A stretch of 14,667 nucleotides of DNA from Burkholderiaceae bacterium (GCA_947373615.1 CANBYN010000019.1:1-14667); one strand, 5' to 3'; shown: positions 1-8,012, counted from the first letter of the stretch. The notes: a model not told the origin generated them from the sequence alone. A program made the numbers and translations.

Positions 1-1
1 G

Positions 2-130
2 CCAGAGCCGATGATGGACGTAAAGCATGTGGCAGATGCAGTGCGCTATATTGCGGCATTACCGCTATCAGCCAACGTGCTCAATATGACAGTGATGGCA
101 AGTGCTATGCCATTTGTTGGTCGGGGCTAA
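2..130 (+). CDS. C-terminal end of a short-chain dehydrogenase/reductase (partial)
   Basis: Reading from base 2, 42 residues run in frame to a TAA at 128-130; the 5' part lies outside the window. The tail contains a run like DVKHVADAVRYIAALPL, followed by NVLNMTVMASAMPFVGRG at the end. This is typical of the last helix and C-terminus of classical SDR oxidoreductases, in which a 'M-x-V-x-x-V-A-x-A-V' helix precedes a short hydrophobic strand. SDRs are cytoplasmic NAD(P)-dependent dehydrogenases of alcohols, sugars or hydroxyacids. The active-site Tyr/Lys region is not visible, so neither substrate nor cofactor can be judged. The gene ends 9 bp before the next start and is evidently in the same operon as the hydroxyacid dehydrogenase and glucarate genes, which suggests a role in sugar-acid metabolism (inference). 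Confidence 0.75.
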   Translation, partial: PEPMMDVKHVADAVRYIAALPLSANVLNMTVMASAMPFVGRG

Positions 131-139
131 GGAGCCAAT

Positions 140-1093
140 ATGAAGCCTACAGTTTTACAGCTTAGTCCTATTTTGATCCCATCAGTCAGTCAAAAACTCA
201 ATGAGTTCTATGAGGTTCATAAGTATTTTGAGATTGATGACAAAGAAGCTTTTCTAGCCAAGCATGCTAAAGATGTGCAGGGTGTTGTGAGTGGTGGCCA
301 TACTGGAATTAGTAAGCTCCTTATGGAAAGACTACCAAATCTGAAGGTAGTTGCTGTTAATGGCGTCGGTACTGATGCAGTTGATATGGCGTATGCAAAG
401 AGTCGCGGTATTCATGTTACTGCAACCTTTGGCGCATTAACTGAGGATGTTGCTGATTTAGCAATTGGTCTTTTGCTTGCAAGCTGTCGTGGGATTTGTT
501 CAGGCGATCGCTTTGTACGAGAAGGTAATTGGGTGAAGTTTCCATCCCCAACTGCAATACCCTTATCACGTCGCTTTAGTGGCATGCGCGTGGGTATTGT
601 TGGGATGGGCCGAGTAGGGCGTGCTGTTGCAATACGAGCTGCTGCATTTGGCTGTCCAATTCAATATACCGATCTCAAAAAAATGGATGACTTGTCTTAT
701 GGCTTTGTGTCAGATTTAGTAGAGCTTGCTCATCAAAGTGACGCTTTGATTCTTTGTGCTGCAGCAGATAAAGCTGAAGGTATTGTGAATTCAAAAGTTC
801 TAGAGGCGTTAGGAAAAGATGGATTCTTAATTAATATCGCCCGCGGCAAATTAGTGAACGAGGTGGATTTAGTTGAGGCTGTTAAGGCAGGAAAAATTGC
901 GGGTGCTGGTCTTGATGTATTTGTAGATGAGCCCAATGTGCCAGAGGTCTTACTGCAGATTGATTCAGTGGTCATGCAGGCGCACAGAGCTAGCGCAACT
1001 TGGGAGACTCGTACTGCGATGGGCAATATGGTTCTTGATAGTCTGGCGCAAGGATTGGCTGGCAAACGACCTGAAATGAGTCTTACTACTTAA
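140..1093 (+). CDS. D-isomer-specific 2-hydroxyacid dehydrogenase (GhrB/hydroxypyruvate reductase-like)
   Basis: 317 residues, the normal length for NAD(P)-dependent D-2-hydroxyacid dehydrogenases, cytoplasmic enzymes that interconvert 2-keto acids (glyoxylate, hydroxypyruvate and similar) and D-2-hydroxyacids. The Rossmann motif GMGRVG lies at residues 155-160. The catalytic triad can be placed at Arg235 (NIARGKLVNE), Glu264 (FVDEP) and His282 (HRASATWETR). An Asp near residue 178, at the expected end of the second Rossmann strand, points to NAD(H) rather than NADP(H), but this is a weak inference. The start is supported by AAGGAG at 129-134, five bases before the ATG. It sits directly after an SDR gene and before two binding-protein genes in a same-strand operon. 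Its exact substrate cannot be read from sequence; tartronate semialdehyde/hydroxypyruvate or a related C3-C4 acid would fit the setting. Confidence 0.88.
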   Translation: MKPTVLQLSPILIPSVSQKLNEFYEVHKYFEIDDKEAFLAKHAKDVQGVVSGGHTGISKLLMERLPNLKVVAVNGVGTDAVDMAYAKSRGIHVTATFGALTEDVADLAIGLLLASCRGICSGDRFVREGNWVKFPSPTAIPLSRRFSGMRVGIVGMGRVGRAVAIRAAAFGCPIQYTDLKKMDDLSYGFVSDLVELAHQSDALILCAAADKAEGIVNSKVLEALGKDGFLINIARGKLVNEVDLVEAVKAGKIAGAGLDVFVDEPNVPEVLLQIDSVVMQAHRASATWETRTAMGNMVLDSLAQGLAGKRPEMSLTT

Positions 1094-1107
1094 AGGCGCA
1101 CAATCAA

Positions 1108-2058
1108 ATGAAAGCAAAATTTTTATTCGCTCTAATCTTTATTTGTAGCCTAGCGCAAGCTCAGCCTTATCCCAGCAAGCCTATTACGATCATCATTGGC
1201 TCTACCCCTGGCAGCACCAGCGATGGATTAGCGCGTGCTATTGGCGCAGAAATTACCAAAGAGACTGGTCAAGCGGTCATTGTCGATAGCAAGGCGGGCG
1301 CTTTCGGTGGGATTGCAGCTCAATACGTTGCTAATGCTAAGCCAGATGGTTACACCCTCTTTGTAACAACCAATACCACTCAAGCTGCAAACCCACACTT
1401 AATCAAGAAACTGCCATACGACCCAATCAAGGACTTCAGTCCAATTACTAAGCTTGTGCAAGGCTATATGTTGTTGGTCACTAATCCTTCCTTAAAGGCC
1501 AATTCAGTAAATGAGCTCATAGCACTTGCAAAAAAGGAACCAGGAAAATTAACTTTTGGTGCAGGTAGTTCTTCAGCTCGTGTTGCAGTTGAGCTATTTG
1601 AAAAGATGTCTGGTACTGAAATGGTCTACGTGCCTTACAAATCAAATCCTTTAGCTGTAATGGATTTAGTTGGCGGACAAGTGGATTTGATGATTGTGGA
1701 TTTAACAACCAGTCTGCCGCAAGTTAAAAATGACAAGCTCAAGGCCTTGGGTGTTAGTAGCTTAACTAAATCTCCACTGGTTCCTAAATTGCCAACAATC
1801 GCTTCTGCAGGTGTTCCTGGCTATGAGTTCTCACATTGGAACGCATTGTATGGACCAGCAGGCATGGACATAGGTACGATTAAACGTATCAATGAACTGT
1901 TTACTTCGGCAATGAAAAAACCTTCAGTCAAAAAGTTTGTTGAAGACAATGGCATGGAAGTTTCTGTGAGCACGCCAGATGGATTATCAGTCTTCCAAAA
2001 CGCAGAATTAAAGCGTTGGGGTCAAATAATTAAAGATGCTGGTATACAACCCGAATAA
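1108..2058 (+). CDS. Bug/TctC-family periplasmic solute-binding protein 1 (divergent ligand loops)
   Basis: 316 residues with an N-terminal signal peptide, a hydrophobic run from about residue 4 to 15 and likely cleavage after AQA at 18. The fold is that of the Bug/TctC family, the periplasmic receptors of tripartite tricarboxylate transporters, as shown by the KPDGYTLFV segment (78-86), the KLPYDP motif and the VPYK motif near 175. It departs from its three paralogues in this operon at the two loops that normally hold the ligand carboxylate. The usual VPFPxGGxxD reads IIGSTPGSTSD (about 29-39), and the VPYKGGGPAITD loop reads VPYKSNPLAVMD. It may therefore bind a different ligand (inference). 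AAAGG at 1092-1096, overlapping the preceding stop codon, is a plausible but distant ribosome site. No TctA/TctB genes are in the window. Ligand unknown. Confidence 0.9.
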   Translation: MKAKFLFALIFICSLAQAQPYPSKPITIIIGSTPGSTSDGLARAIGAEITKETGQAVIVDSKAGAFGGIAAQYVANAKPDGYTLFVTTNTTQAANPHLIKKLPYDPIKDFSPITKLVQGYMLLVTNPSLKANSVNELIALAKKEPGKLTFGAGSSSARVAVELFEKMSGTEMVYVPYKSNPLAVMDLVGGQVDLMIVDLTTSLPQVKNDKLKALGVSSLTKSPLVPKLPTIASAGVPGYEFSHWNALYGPAGMDIGTIKRINELFTSAMKKPSVKKFVEDNGMEVSVSTPDGLSVFQNAELKRWGQIIKDAGIQPE

Positions 2059-2067
2059 GGAGTCAGT

Positions 2068-3033
2068 ATGAAAAATCAACTAAGAGCAGCACTCATTCTT
2101 TTATCTGCAGTCTTTTGTTTAAATGCATTAGCAGCATGGCCTGATAGAACCATCACCTTGGTGGTTCCATTCCCACCAGGTGGATCAACAGATCAAATGG
2201 CTAGAGCTATTGCCCCTAGGATGCAGGCTTCATTAGGTCAAAGCGTCATCATTGACAATAAGCCTGGTGCAACCGGTACGGTTGGTGCTGGCTTTGTAAA
2301 GCGCGCTGCTCCTGATGGATATACCTTGCTTGTAACTTCCCTGGGTCCGTTGGTGATTGCGCCACACTTATACCCAAGCGTTCCTTACAATGCTGCCACG
2401 GATTTTGATTACATTACCGTAGGGCTGCAGTCACCTAACGTATTAGTGGTTCCAGCTAATTCACCATATAAAACATTGGCCGAGTTAATTGCAGCCGCAA
2501 AAGCAAATCCAGGAAAACTTTCCTTTGGAAGTTCTGGAAGCGGATCTTCCGATCATTTGGGAACTGAAATTTTCTGGCAACAAACCAATACAACGGGAGT
2601 ACATGTTCCTTATAAGGGTGGTGGCCCAGCAATTACCGATGCCATTGGAGGTCAATTAGATGCATTGTTTGCCAATGTAAACTCAGTAATTCAATACATT
2701 AATGCGGGCAAGCTGCGTCCACTTGCTATTGCTGGCACAAAGCGTTCGCCAGTACTACCAAATGTACCTACTTTTGCCGAATTGGGATACAAAGAGGTTG
2801 TGGCCTATGGTTGGCAGGCCGTTGCAGCACCTAAAGGTTTGCCTGCAGAAGTGAAAGAAAAAATCTATAAGTCTGTGATTGCCGCCCTAAATGATCCGCA
2901 AGTCAAAAAGAACTTTGTTGATCTAGGTTATGAGATTGTTGCGAATACTCCGGAGCAGTTTACACAATATCAGGCGCAAGAGAATGCGCGCTGGAAAAAG
3001 CTCATCGAATCTCGTCAAATCACTGCAAACTAA
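2068..3033 (+). CDS. Bug/TctC-family periplasmic solute-binding protein 2
   Basis: 321 residues. An N-terminal signal peptide with a hydrophobic core at about 6-20 and cleavage likely near ALAA (20-23) leads into WPDRTITLVVPF. The first ligand-binding loop is canonical (VPFPPGGSTD, 33-42), followed by DNKPGATGTVG, APDGYTLLVTS and VPYKGGGPAITD, all hallmarks of the Bug/TctC family. These proteins bind carboxylates, amino acids or aromatic acids in the periplasm for a TctAB permease or for sensing. The start is well supported by TAAGGAG at 2056-2062, which overlaps the previous gene's stop and leaves five bases to the ATG. The C-terminus (KKLIESRQITAN) differs from the IKD-type ends of the other three Bug proteins here, so it may be a separate lineage. 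It lies directly upstream of gudD, which makes a sugar diacid a reasonable ligand guess. Confidence 0.92.
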   Translation: MKNQLRAALILLSAVFCLNALAAWPDRTITLVVPFPPGGSTDQMARAIAPRMQASLGQSVIIDNKPGATGTVGAGFVKRAAPDGYTLLVTSLGPLVIAPHLYPSVPYNAATDFDYITVGLQSPNVLVVPANSPYKTLAELIAAAKANPGKLSFGSSGSGSSDHLGTEIFWQQTNTTGVHVPYKGGGPAITDAIGGQLDALFANVNSVIQYINAGKLRPLAIAGTKRSPVLPNVPTFAELGYKEVVAYGWQAVAAPKGLPAEVKEKIYKSVIAALNDPQVKKNFVDLGYEIVANTPEQFTQYQAQENARWKKLIESRQITAN

Positions 3034-3051
3034 CAGAATCACTATAAAAAT

Positions 3052-4386
3052 ATGAGCAATACTGAAACGCCAAAGATTATTGAGGTAAGAGTAATTCCTG
3101 TTGCTGGTGAAGATAGCATGCTCATGAACTTGAGCGGTGCTCATGGGCCTTACTTCACGCGTAACATCGTTATTCTCAAAGACAGCTCAGGCAATTTCGG
3201 CGTTGGAGAGGTGCCTGGTGGACAAAAAATCGAAGAAACTCTAAATAAGAGTGCTGAGATCATTATTGGCTCATCTATTGGCGCTTATAAATCCGCATTG
3301 AATACTGTTAGAGATAAATTTTCCACCTTAGATTCTGATGGTCGCGGTCTTCAAACCTTTGACCTGCGTACAACGGTGCACGTAGTCACTGCTTTAGAGG
3401 CTGCATTCTTAGATTTGCTCGGTAAGCACTTGGGTGTTCCTGTTGCAGAGTTGCTTGGCGATGGACAACAACGCAACTCCGTTGAGATGTTAGGTTATTT
3501 GTTCTTCTTGGGAGATAAAGCCAAGACGGATTTAGGGTATCGTTCTGAAAAAGATTCTGACGATGCTTGGTTCAGGGTACGCAATGAAGCAGCGATGACA
3601 ACCGAAGGGATCGTGCGCTTAGCTGAGGCTGCATACGATAAGTATGGTTTCAAAGACTTTAAGTTAAAGGGTGGCGTATTGGTGGGTGAGACGGAAGTCG
3701 AGGCGGTTACAGCCTTAGCTAAACGTTTTCCTGATGCACGTGTCACCTTAGACCCAAACGGCGGCTGGTTGTTAAAAGATGCTATTCGTTTAATGCGTGA
3801 TATGCATGGTGTATTAGCGTACGCAGAGGATCCTTGTGGTGCCGAGGGTATATTTTCAGGTCGAGAGGTGATGGCTGAGTTCCGCCGCGCTACTGGCCTA
3901 CCTACAGCTACAAACATGGTGGCTACCGATTGGCATGAGATGCAGCATGCAATCCAATTGCAATCAGTAGATATTCCATTAGCGGATCCGCATTTTTGGA
4001 CTATGGCTGGTTCAGTGCGAGTTGGTCAGATGTGTCATGAGTGGGGTCTAACTTGGGGTTCACACTCAAACAACCACTTTGATATCTCATTGGCGATGTT
4101 TACCCACGTTGCAGCTGCAGCACCAGGCAAGATTACTGCGATAGATACCCATTGGATTTGGCAAGACGGTCAGCGTTTAACTAAAGAGCCATTCCAAATT
4201 AAAGGTGGCCATGTCCAAGTCCCTAAAAAACCTGGTTTAGGCATAGAACTCGATATGCAAGAGGTCGAAAAAGCCCATTGTCTCTATAAGGAGAAGGCAT
4301 TGGGCGCACGTGATGATGCTATCGCGATGCAATACCTCATTCCAAGCTGGAAATTTAATAACAAGATGCCATGCATGGTTCGCTAA
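3052..4386 (+). CDS. gudD: Glucarate dehydratase (enolase superfamily)
   Basis: 444 residues against 446 in E. coli GudD; this cytoplasmic Mg-dependent enzyme dehydrates D-glucarate (and L-idarate) to 5-dehydro-4-deoxy-D-glucarate. The N-terminal capping domain has the family's AHGPYFTRNIVIL stretch. In the barrel domain every key residue lies one position before its known E. coli counterpart: the KxK pair Lys204/Lys206 (FKLKGG), metal ligands Asp234 (DPNGGW), Glu265 and Asn288 (TATNM), Asp312, and catalytic His338 with Asn340 (GSHSNNHFDIS). That register makes glucarate dehydratase much more likely than another enolase-superfamily sugar-acid dehydratase. The 18 bp before the ATG have no clear Shine-Dalgarno site. 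It is followed by the aldehyde dehydrogenase that ends the same pathway; the intermediate dehydratase/decarboxylase is not visible in the window. Confidence 0.95.
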   Translation: MSNTETPKIIEVRVIPVAGEDSMLMNLSGAHGPYFTRNIVILKDSSGNFGVGEVPGGQKIEETLNKSAEIIIGSSIGAYKSALNTVRDKFSTLDSDGRGLQTFDLRTTVHVVTALEAAFLDLLGKHLGVPVAELLGDGQQRNSVEMLGYLFFLGDKAKTDLGYRSEKDSDDAWFRVRNEAAMTTEGIVRLAEAAYDKYGFKDFKLKGGVLVGETEVEAVTALAKRFPDARVTLDPNGGWLLKDAIRLMRDMHGVLAYAEDPCGAEGIFSGREVMAEFRRATGLPTATNMVATDWHEMQHAIQLQSVDIPLADPHFWTMAGSVRVGQMCHEWGLTWGSHSNNHFDISLAMFTHVAAAAPGKITAIDTHWIWQDGQRLTKEPFQIKGGHVQVPKKPGLGIELDMQEVEKAHCLYKEKALGARDDAIAMQYLIPSWKFNNKMPCMVR

Positions 4387-4435
4387 GAGCCAGACATATA
4401 AAAAAATATTTAACAGTATTAATAGAGAGAGCAAG

Positions 4436-6001
4436 ATGACAATCGCAGGCAACATGATTATTGGGCAAGAGCTGGTTAAAGGTTCTAAAAAAGCAATCTA
4501 CGGAATTAATCCTGCTACTGGTGAGAATCTAGAGCCAGCCTATTTGGGTGGTAGCGCACAAGAAGTGGAATGCGCTTGCGCTTTAGCAGAACAAGCTTTT
4601 GACGTTTATCGTGAAACAGATTTAGAGGCCCGCGCAAAGTTTTTAGAGCAGATTGCTGCTAACTTAGCTGCCAATGGTCCCGCTATTGTTGAACGCGCTG
4701 GCTTGGAGTCAGGTTTACCAAAAGCACGACTTGAGGGAGAGTTAGGTCGCACCATGAACCAACTCAAACTATTTGCCGAAGAAGTGAGAGCGGGCCGCTG
4801 GTTAGGTGTGAAGATTGACACCGCCATGCTAGAGCGCACACCATTGCCGCGTTCGGATTTGCGCTTACGTCACATCCCGTTAGGTCCTGTTGCAGTATTT
4901 GGTGCAAGCAATTTCCCATTAGCCTTTTCTGTAGCGGGTGGAGATACTGCTTCTGCATTAGCTGCAGGTTGCCCGGTAGTTGTTAAAGGCCATTCTGCAC
5001 ACCCAGGTACTTCTGAATTGGTTGGTAAAGCCATCCAGGCGGCCGTGAAATCTTCTGGCCTGCCAGAAGGCACTTTCTCTTTATTGTTTGGTTCAGGTGC
5101 TGATATTGGTTCAGCATTGGTTGTTAACTCTAGAATCAAAGCCGTTGGATTTACTGGTTCACGCGCTGGTGGTGTTGCATTAATGAAGATTGCCGCTGCA
5201 CGTCCCGAGCCAATTCCAGTTTATGCAGAGATGAGCAGTATTAATCCGGTATATCTCCTACCAGAGGCGCTCAAGAATCGTTCCGACAGCATTGCCACCG
5301 GTTTTGTGAACTCCATGTTGATGGGTTCAGGCCAGTTTTGTACCAATCCAGGTCTGTTGATCGTCAAAGAAGCCCCAGAGTTAGATGCTTTCATTAAAAA
5401 TGTGGTTGACCTAGTTAGCACTGCAAATCCGACAACCATGCTAACTCCGGGAATCCATCAGGCATATGAGTCTGGTGTTGAAAAGCTGTCAGGGAATTCT
5501 AATGTTGAGCTATTGGCCCAAGCGCAAGGCAGTAGTGGCCCTAATCAATGTCGTGCCCATTTATTTACGACATCGGCACAAGCTTTCTTAAGAGATCACT
5601 CACTACGTGATGAAGTTTTCGGGTCATCCTCTTTGATTATTCGCTGCAAAACAGATGAAGAAATTTTGGAGTTAACCAACAGTCTTGAAGGTCAGCTCAC
5701 TGCTACGGTATTAATGGATCAAGGCGATAACACTGTCTTTGTGAAAAAGCTCTTGAGCATCCTTGAGCGTAAAGTAGGGCGCATTCTGTTTAATGGTTAC
5801 CCAACAGGTGTTGAGGTTAGTCATGCCATGGTGCATGGGGGGCCATTCCCGGCAACATCTGACAGCAGAACAACGTCAGTGGGAACGGAAGCTATTTGGA
5901 GATTCTTGCGTCCAATCTGCTATCAGGATTTCCCAAGAGATTTATTGCCTGAGGCATTAAAAGATCAGAGCTCTGTACCTAAGTTAGTCAATGGCAAGTA
6001 A
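4436..6001 (+). CDS. Alpha-ketoglutarate semialdehyde (2,5-dioxovalerate) dehydrogenase
   Basis: 521 residues from the ATG at 4436, the usual length for this ALDH subfamily. It oxidises alpha-ketoglutarate semialdehyde to alpha-ketoglutarate with NAD(P)+, the last step of the glucarate/galactarate and pentose oxidative pathways. The ALDH catalytic set is complete: Asn159 (GASNFPLAF), Lys184 (VVVKGHSAHP), general-base Glu265 (YAEMSSINP) and nucleophile Cys302 (GSGQFCTNPG). The AEMSSINPVYL and GQFCTNPGL wording is characteristic of the KGSADH group rather than of betaine-aldehyde or succinate-semialdehyde enzymes. The frame is open upstream to an ATG at 4310, but that start would overlap gudD by 77 bp and add an unrelated 42-residue leader; 4436 has a purine-rich AGAGAGAG stretch before it and gives the normal family N-terminus. 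The 49-bp AT-rich gap before it is the largest inside the operon. Confidence 0.93.
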   Translation: MTIAGNMIIGQELVKGSKKAIYGINPATGENLEPAYLGGSAQEVECACALAEQAFDVYRETDLEARAKFLEQIAANLAANGPAIVERAGLESGLPKARLEGELGRTMNQLKLFAEEVRAGRWLGVKIDTAMLERTPLPRSDLRLRHIPLGPVAVFGASNFPLAFSVAGGDTASALAAGCPVVVKGHSAHPGTSELVGKAIQAAVKSSGLPEGTFSLLFGSGADIGSALVVNSRIKAVGFTGSRAGGVALMKIAAARPEPIPVYAEMSSINPVYLLPEALKNRSDSIATGFVNSMLMGSGQFCTNPGLLIVKEAPELDAFIKNVVDLVSTANPTTMLTPGIHQAYESGVEKLSGNSNVELLAQAQGSSGPNQCRAHLFTTSAQAFLRDHSLRDEVFGSSSLIIRCKTDEEILELTNSLEGQLTATVLMDQGDNTVFVKKLLSILERKVGRILFNGYPTGVEVSHAMVHGGPFPATSDSRTTSVGTEAIWRFLRPICYQDFPRDLLPEALKDQSSVPKLVNGK

Positions 6002-6020
6002 CTTAAAACGAGGCTTCCCT

Positions 6021-6995
6021 ATGAAATCTAAACTGCTCGTATTTGTACTTGTAGCTTTTGCTTGCTTCAGTGTGCATGCACAGAGCACAGCGATTAGTTT
6101 TCCAGCCAAGCCCATCAAGATTATCGTCCCCTTTCCCGCAGGCGGAACCTCAGATGTACTGGCGCGCCTAATCGGGCAAAAGCTTGGCGATGCTTGGGGC
6201 CAGATGGTGGTTGTAGAAAATAAGCCTGGCGCTAGCGGTAATCTTGGTGCCGAAATGGTTGCCCATGCAATGCCTGATGGCTATACCTTATTACTCATGG
6301 ATGTTGGCACTTTGGCAATTAGTCAGACACTCTACACCAGCTTGCCATTTAATGTACTGAAGGATTTTTCACCAGTAACCATGGTTGCTTATTCTCCTCA
6401 TTTATTGGTTGCTAGCAATAAGACTTCATTTAATACGACGGCAGAGTTAATTGCTTTTGCAAAGAAGAACCCAGGCAAACTCAATTTTGCATCTGCTGCT
6501 GGAAGTGGTAGTGCCAACCATTTAGCTGGAGTCATTTTTGCTAAGCAAGCCGGTATTGAATGGGCATACATTCCTTATAAGGGTGGGGCACAAGCCATTA
6601 CAGATCTAGGAGCTGGCCAAGTTGATGTGACATTCAATGGCATGACGGCCACCTATCCTCATGTCAAAAGTGGCTTGATTAAGTTAATTGCTGTATCAAG
6701 CCCTAAGAGGCTGGATACTTTGCCAGGAACGCCAACTGTTGCGGAAACGCTTCCCGGCTTCTTAACAGGTAGTTGGCAAGGTATTTTGGCGCCCGCTGGA
6801 ACACCAGCACCCATCATCGAGAAACTCAATTTACAGATTCTGAAGATTCTCAAAACACCAGAAATTAAAGAAGCTTTAAAGACTGCAGGAGCGGATTCAG
6901 CGCCAACGACTCCTCAAGAGTTTTCGCGTTGGTTGCTGCAAGAAGTGCAGCGCTCAGCAAAAGTCATCAAAGATAACAACATCAAATTAGATTAA
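6021..6995 (+). CDS. Bug/TctC-family periplasmic solute-binding protein 3
   Basis: 324 residues from the ATG at 6021. An in-frame ATG at 5991 overlaps the preceding gene's end and would add ten charged or polar residues before the signal peptide. GAGG at 6010-6013, seven bases before 6021, supports the shorter form. The signal peptide (hydrophobic core about 5-16) probably ends at VHA (18-20). Family markers follow in order: VPFPAGGTSD (36-45), ENKPGASGNLG, MPDGYTLLL, ASAAGSGSANH and IPYKGGAQAITD. It would bind a carboxylate-type solute in the periplasm for a TctAB permease encoded elsewhere. The C-terminal AKVIKDNNIKLD closely matches that of the next gene, suggesting the two arose by duplication. 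The ligand cannot be assigned. Confidence 0.92.
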   Translation: MKSKLLVFVLVAFACFSVHAQSTAISFPAKPIKIIVPFPAGGTSDVLARLIGQKLGDAWGQMVVVENKPGASGNLGAEMVAHAMPDGYTLLLMDVGTLAISQTLYTSLPFNVLKDFSPVTMVAYSPHLLVASNKTSFNTTAELIAFAKKNPGKLNFASAAGSGSANHLAGVIFAKQAGIEWAYIPYKGGAQAITDLGAGQVDVTFNGMTATYPHVKSGLIKLIAVSSPKRLDTLPGTPTVAETLPGFLTGSWQGILAPAGTPAPIIEKLNLQILKILKTPEIKEALKTAGADSAPTTPQEFSRWLLQEVQRSAKVIKDNNIKLD

Positions 6996-7028
6996 AGAAC
7001 TAGATTAATTCCAAAAATGGAGACGGCG

Positions 7029-8012
7029 ATGTATCAATTAGGTAAGTTAGCAAAATATTTAGGTATGGCGACCGTAGGTTTATTGGCAACAGTGAGCTTT
7101 GCGCAAACCACATCTTTTCCTGATAGACCAGTAACGATTGTGGTGCCGTTTCCCCCAGGCGGGGGAACCGATGCTGGCGCAAGGCTGATTGCACAAAAGT
7201 TATCTACCCGCTGGGGCCAGTCCGTCATTATTGATAACAAGGCTGGCGCGTCTGGCATGGTCGGATCTGAGTATGTATCTCGGGCAAAGCCAGATGGTTA
7301 TACGTTGCTCATCGGCAATATCGGCACTTTCTCAATCAATCCATCCCTCTACAAAAAAATGCCTTACGACCCAGACAAGGCATTTGTACCGGTGAGCATG
7401 ATTGCAGAATTGCCATACTTTCTCTTGGTTACCCCAAGTATGAAAGCCAACAATGTAAAAGAATTTATTGCTTTTGCAAAAGCCAATCCTGGAGCGGTTA
7501 CCTATGCAAGCTCAGGTAGTGGAAGCGGCCCACATCTCGCGGGTGAGATGTTTGAAAAAGCGACTGGCTTAGACATGATGCATGTCCCATACAAGGGCGG
7601 CGGTCCAGCGGCTGCTGATGTAATGGCAGGGCACGTCAATATGTATTTCTCAACCGTACTGGAATCGATTGGTTCTGTAAAGTCTGGCAAGCTCAAAGCA
7701 TTAGGTGCAAGCTCATTAGTGCGCTCACCAGCAATGCCTGAGTTACCAACCATAGCTGAGTCTGGTGTTCCTGGCTTTGATGCTGCTTCATGGATTGGAA
7801 TCGCTGCACCAGCAGGAACTCATCCAGCACTCGTAGATAAGATTGCTGCAGATGTCAAAGCAGTGATCTCAGAACAAGATACAAAGCAAACGCTGATTCA
7901 GCAAGGCGCTACACCAATGCCGCTTTCGCCGGCAGCTTTTAAAGCTAGAATTGAAAGTGACCGAGTTCGTTATGCGAAAGTGATCAAAGACGGAAATGTT
8001 CAAGTCGACTAA
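7029..8012 (+). CDS. Bug/TctC-family periplasmic solute-binding protein 4
   Basis: 327 residues if started at the ATG at 7029, which has GGAG at 7019-7022 six bases upstream. An in-frame ATG at 7017 would add four residues and has no ribosome site. The signal peptide has a hydrophobic core at about 12-22, with cleavage probably after SFA or SFAQ, around 23-26. Canonical Bug motifs are present: VPFPPGGGTD (39-48), DNKAGASGMVG, KPDGYTLLIGN, SSGSGSGPHLAG and VPYKGGGPAAAD. The end, AKVIKDGNVQVD, resembles that of the preceding paralogue. It is the last gene of the operon and is followed 31 bp later by a terminator hairpin. Like the other three it presumably presents an organic or sugar acid to a membrane partner not encoded here. 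Confidence 0.92.
   Translation: MYQLGKLAKYLGMATVGLLATVSFAQTTSFPDRPVTIVVPFPPGGGTDAGARLIAQKLSTRWGQSVIIDNKAGASGMVGSEYVSRAKPDGYTLLIGNIGTFSINPSLYKKMPYDPDKAFVPVSMIAELPYFLLVTPSMKANNVKEFIAFAKANPGAVTYASSGSGSGPHLAGEMFEKATGLDMMHVPYKGGGPAAADVMAGHVNMYFSTVLESIGSVKSGKLKALGASSLVRSPAMPELPTIAESGVPGFDAASWIGIAAPAGTHPALVDKIAADVKAVISEQDTKQTLIQQGATPMPLSPAAFKARIESDRVRYAKVIKDGNVQVD

Noticed and set aside
3043..3048. TATAAA just before gudD as an internal promoter
   Set aside because: No matching -35 box at 16-18 bp, and it lies only a few bases before the start codon.
3495..3917. 140-codon open frame on the - strand inside gudD
   Set aside because: It is antisense to a clearly functional enzyme, with no recognisable motif and low-complexity composition; a shadow of gudD codon use.
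4310..4435. N-terminal extension of the aldehyde dehydrogenase to the ATG at 4310
   Set aside because: It overlaps the gudD coding region by 77 bp in another frame, gives a 42-residue leader unlike ALDH proteins, and the ATG at 4436 gives the normal family start and length.
2..8012. Functional link between the glucarate pathway product alpha-ketoglutarate and the YdiJ-like D-2-hydroxyglutarate dehydrogenase
   Set aside because: The genes are over 4 kb apart, on opposite strands and separated by housekeeping genes; the shared metabolite alone does not support a joint system.
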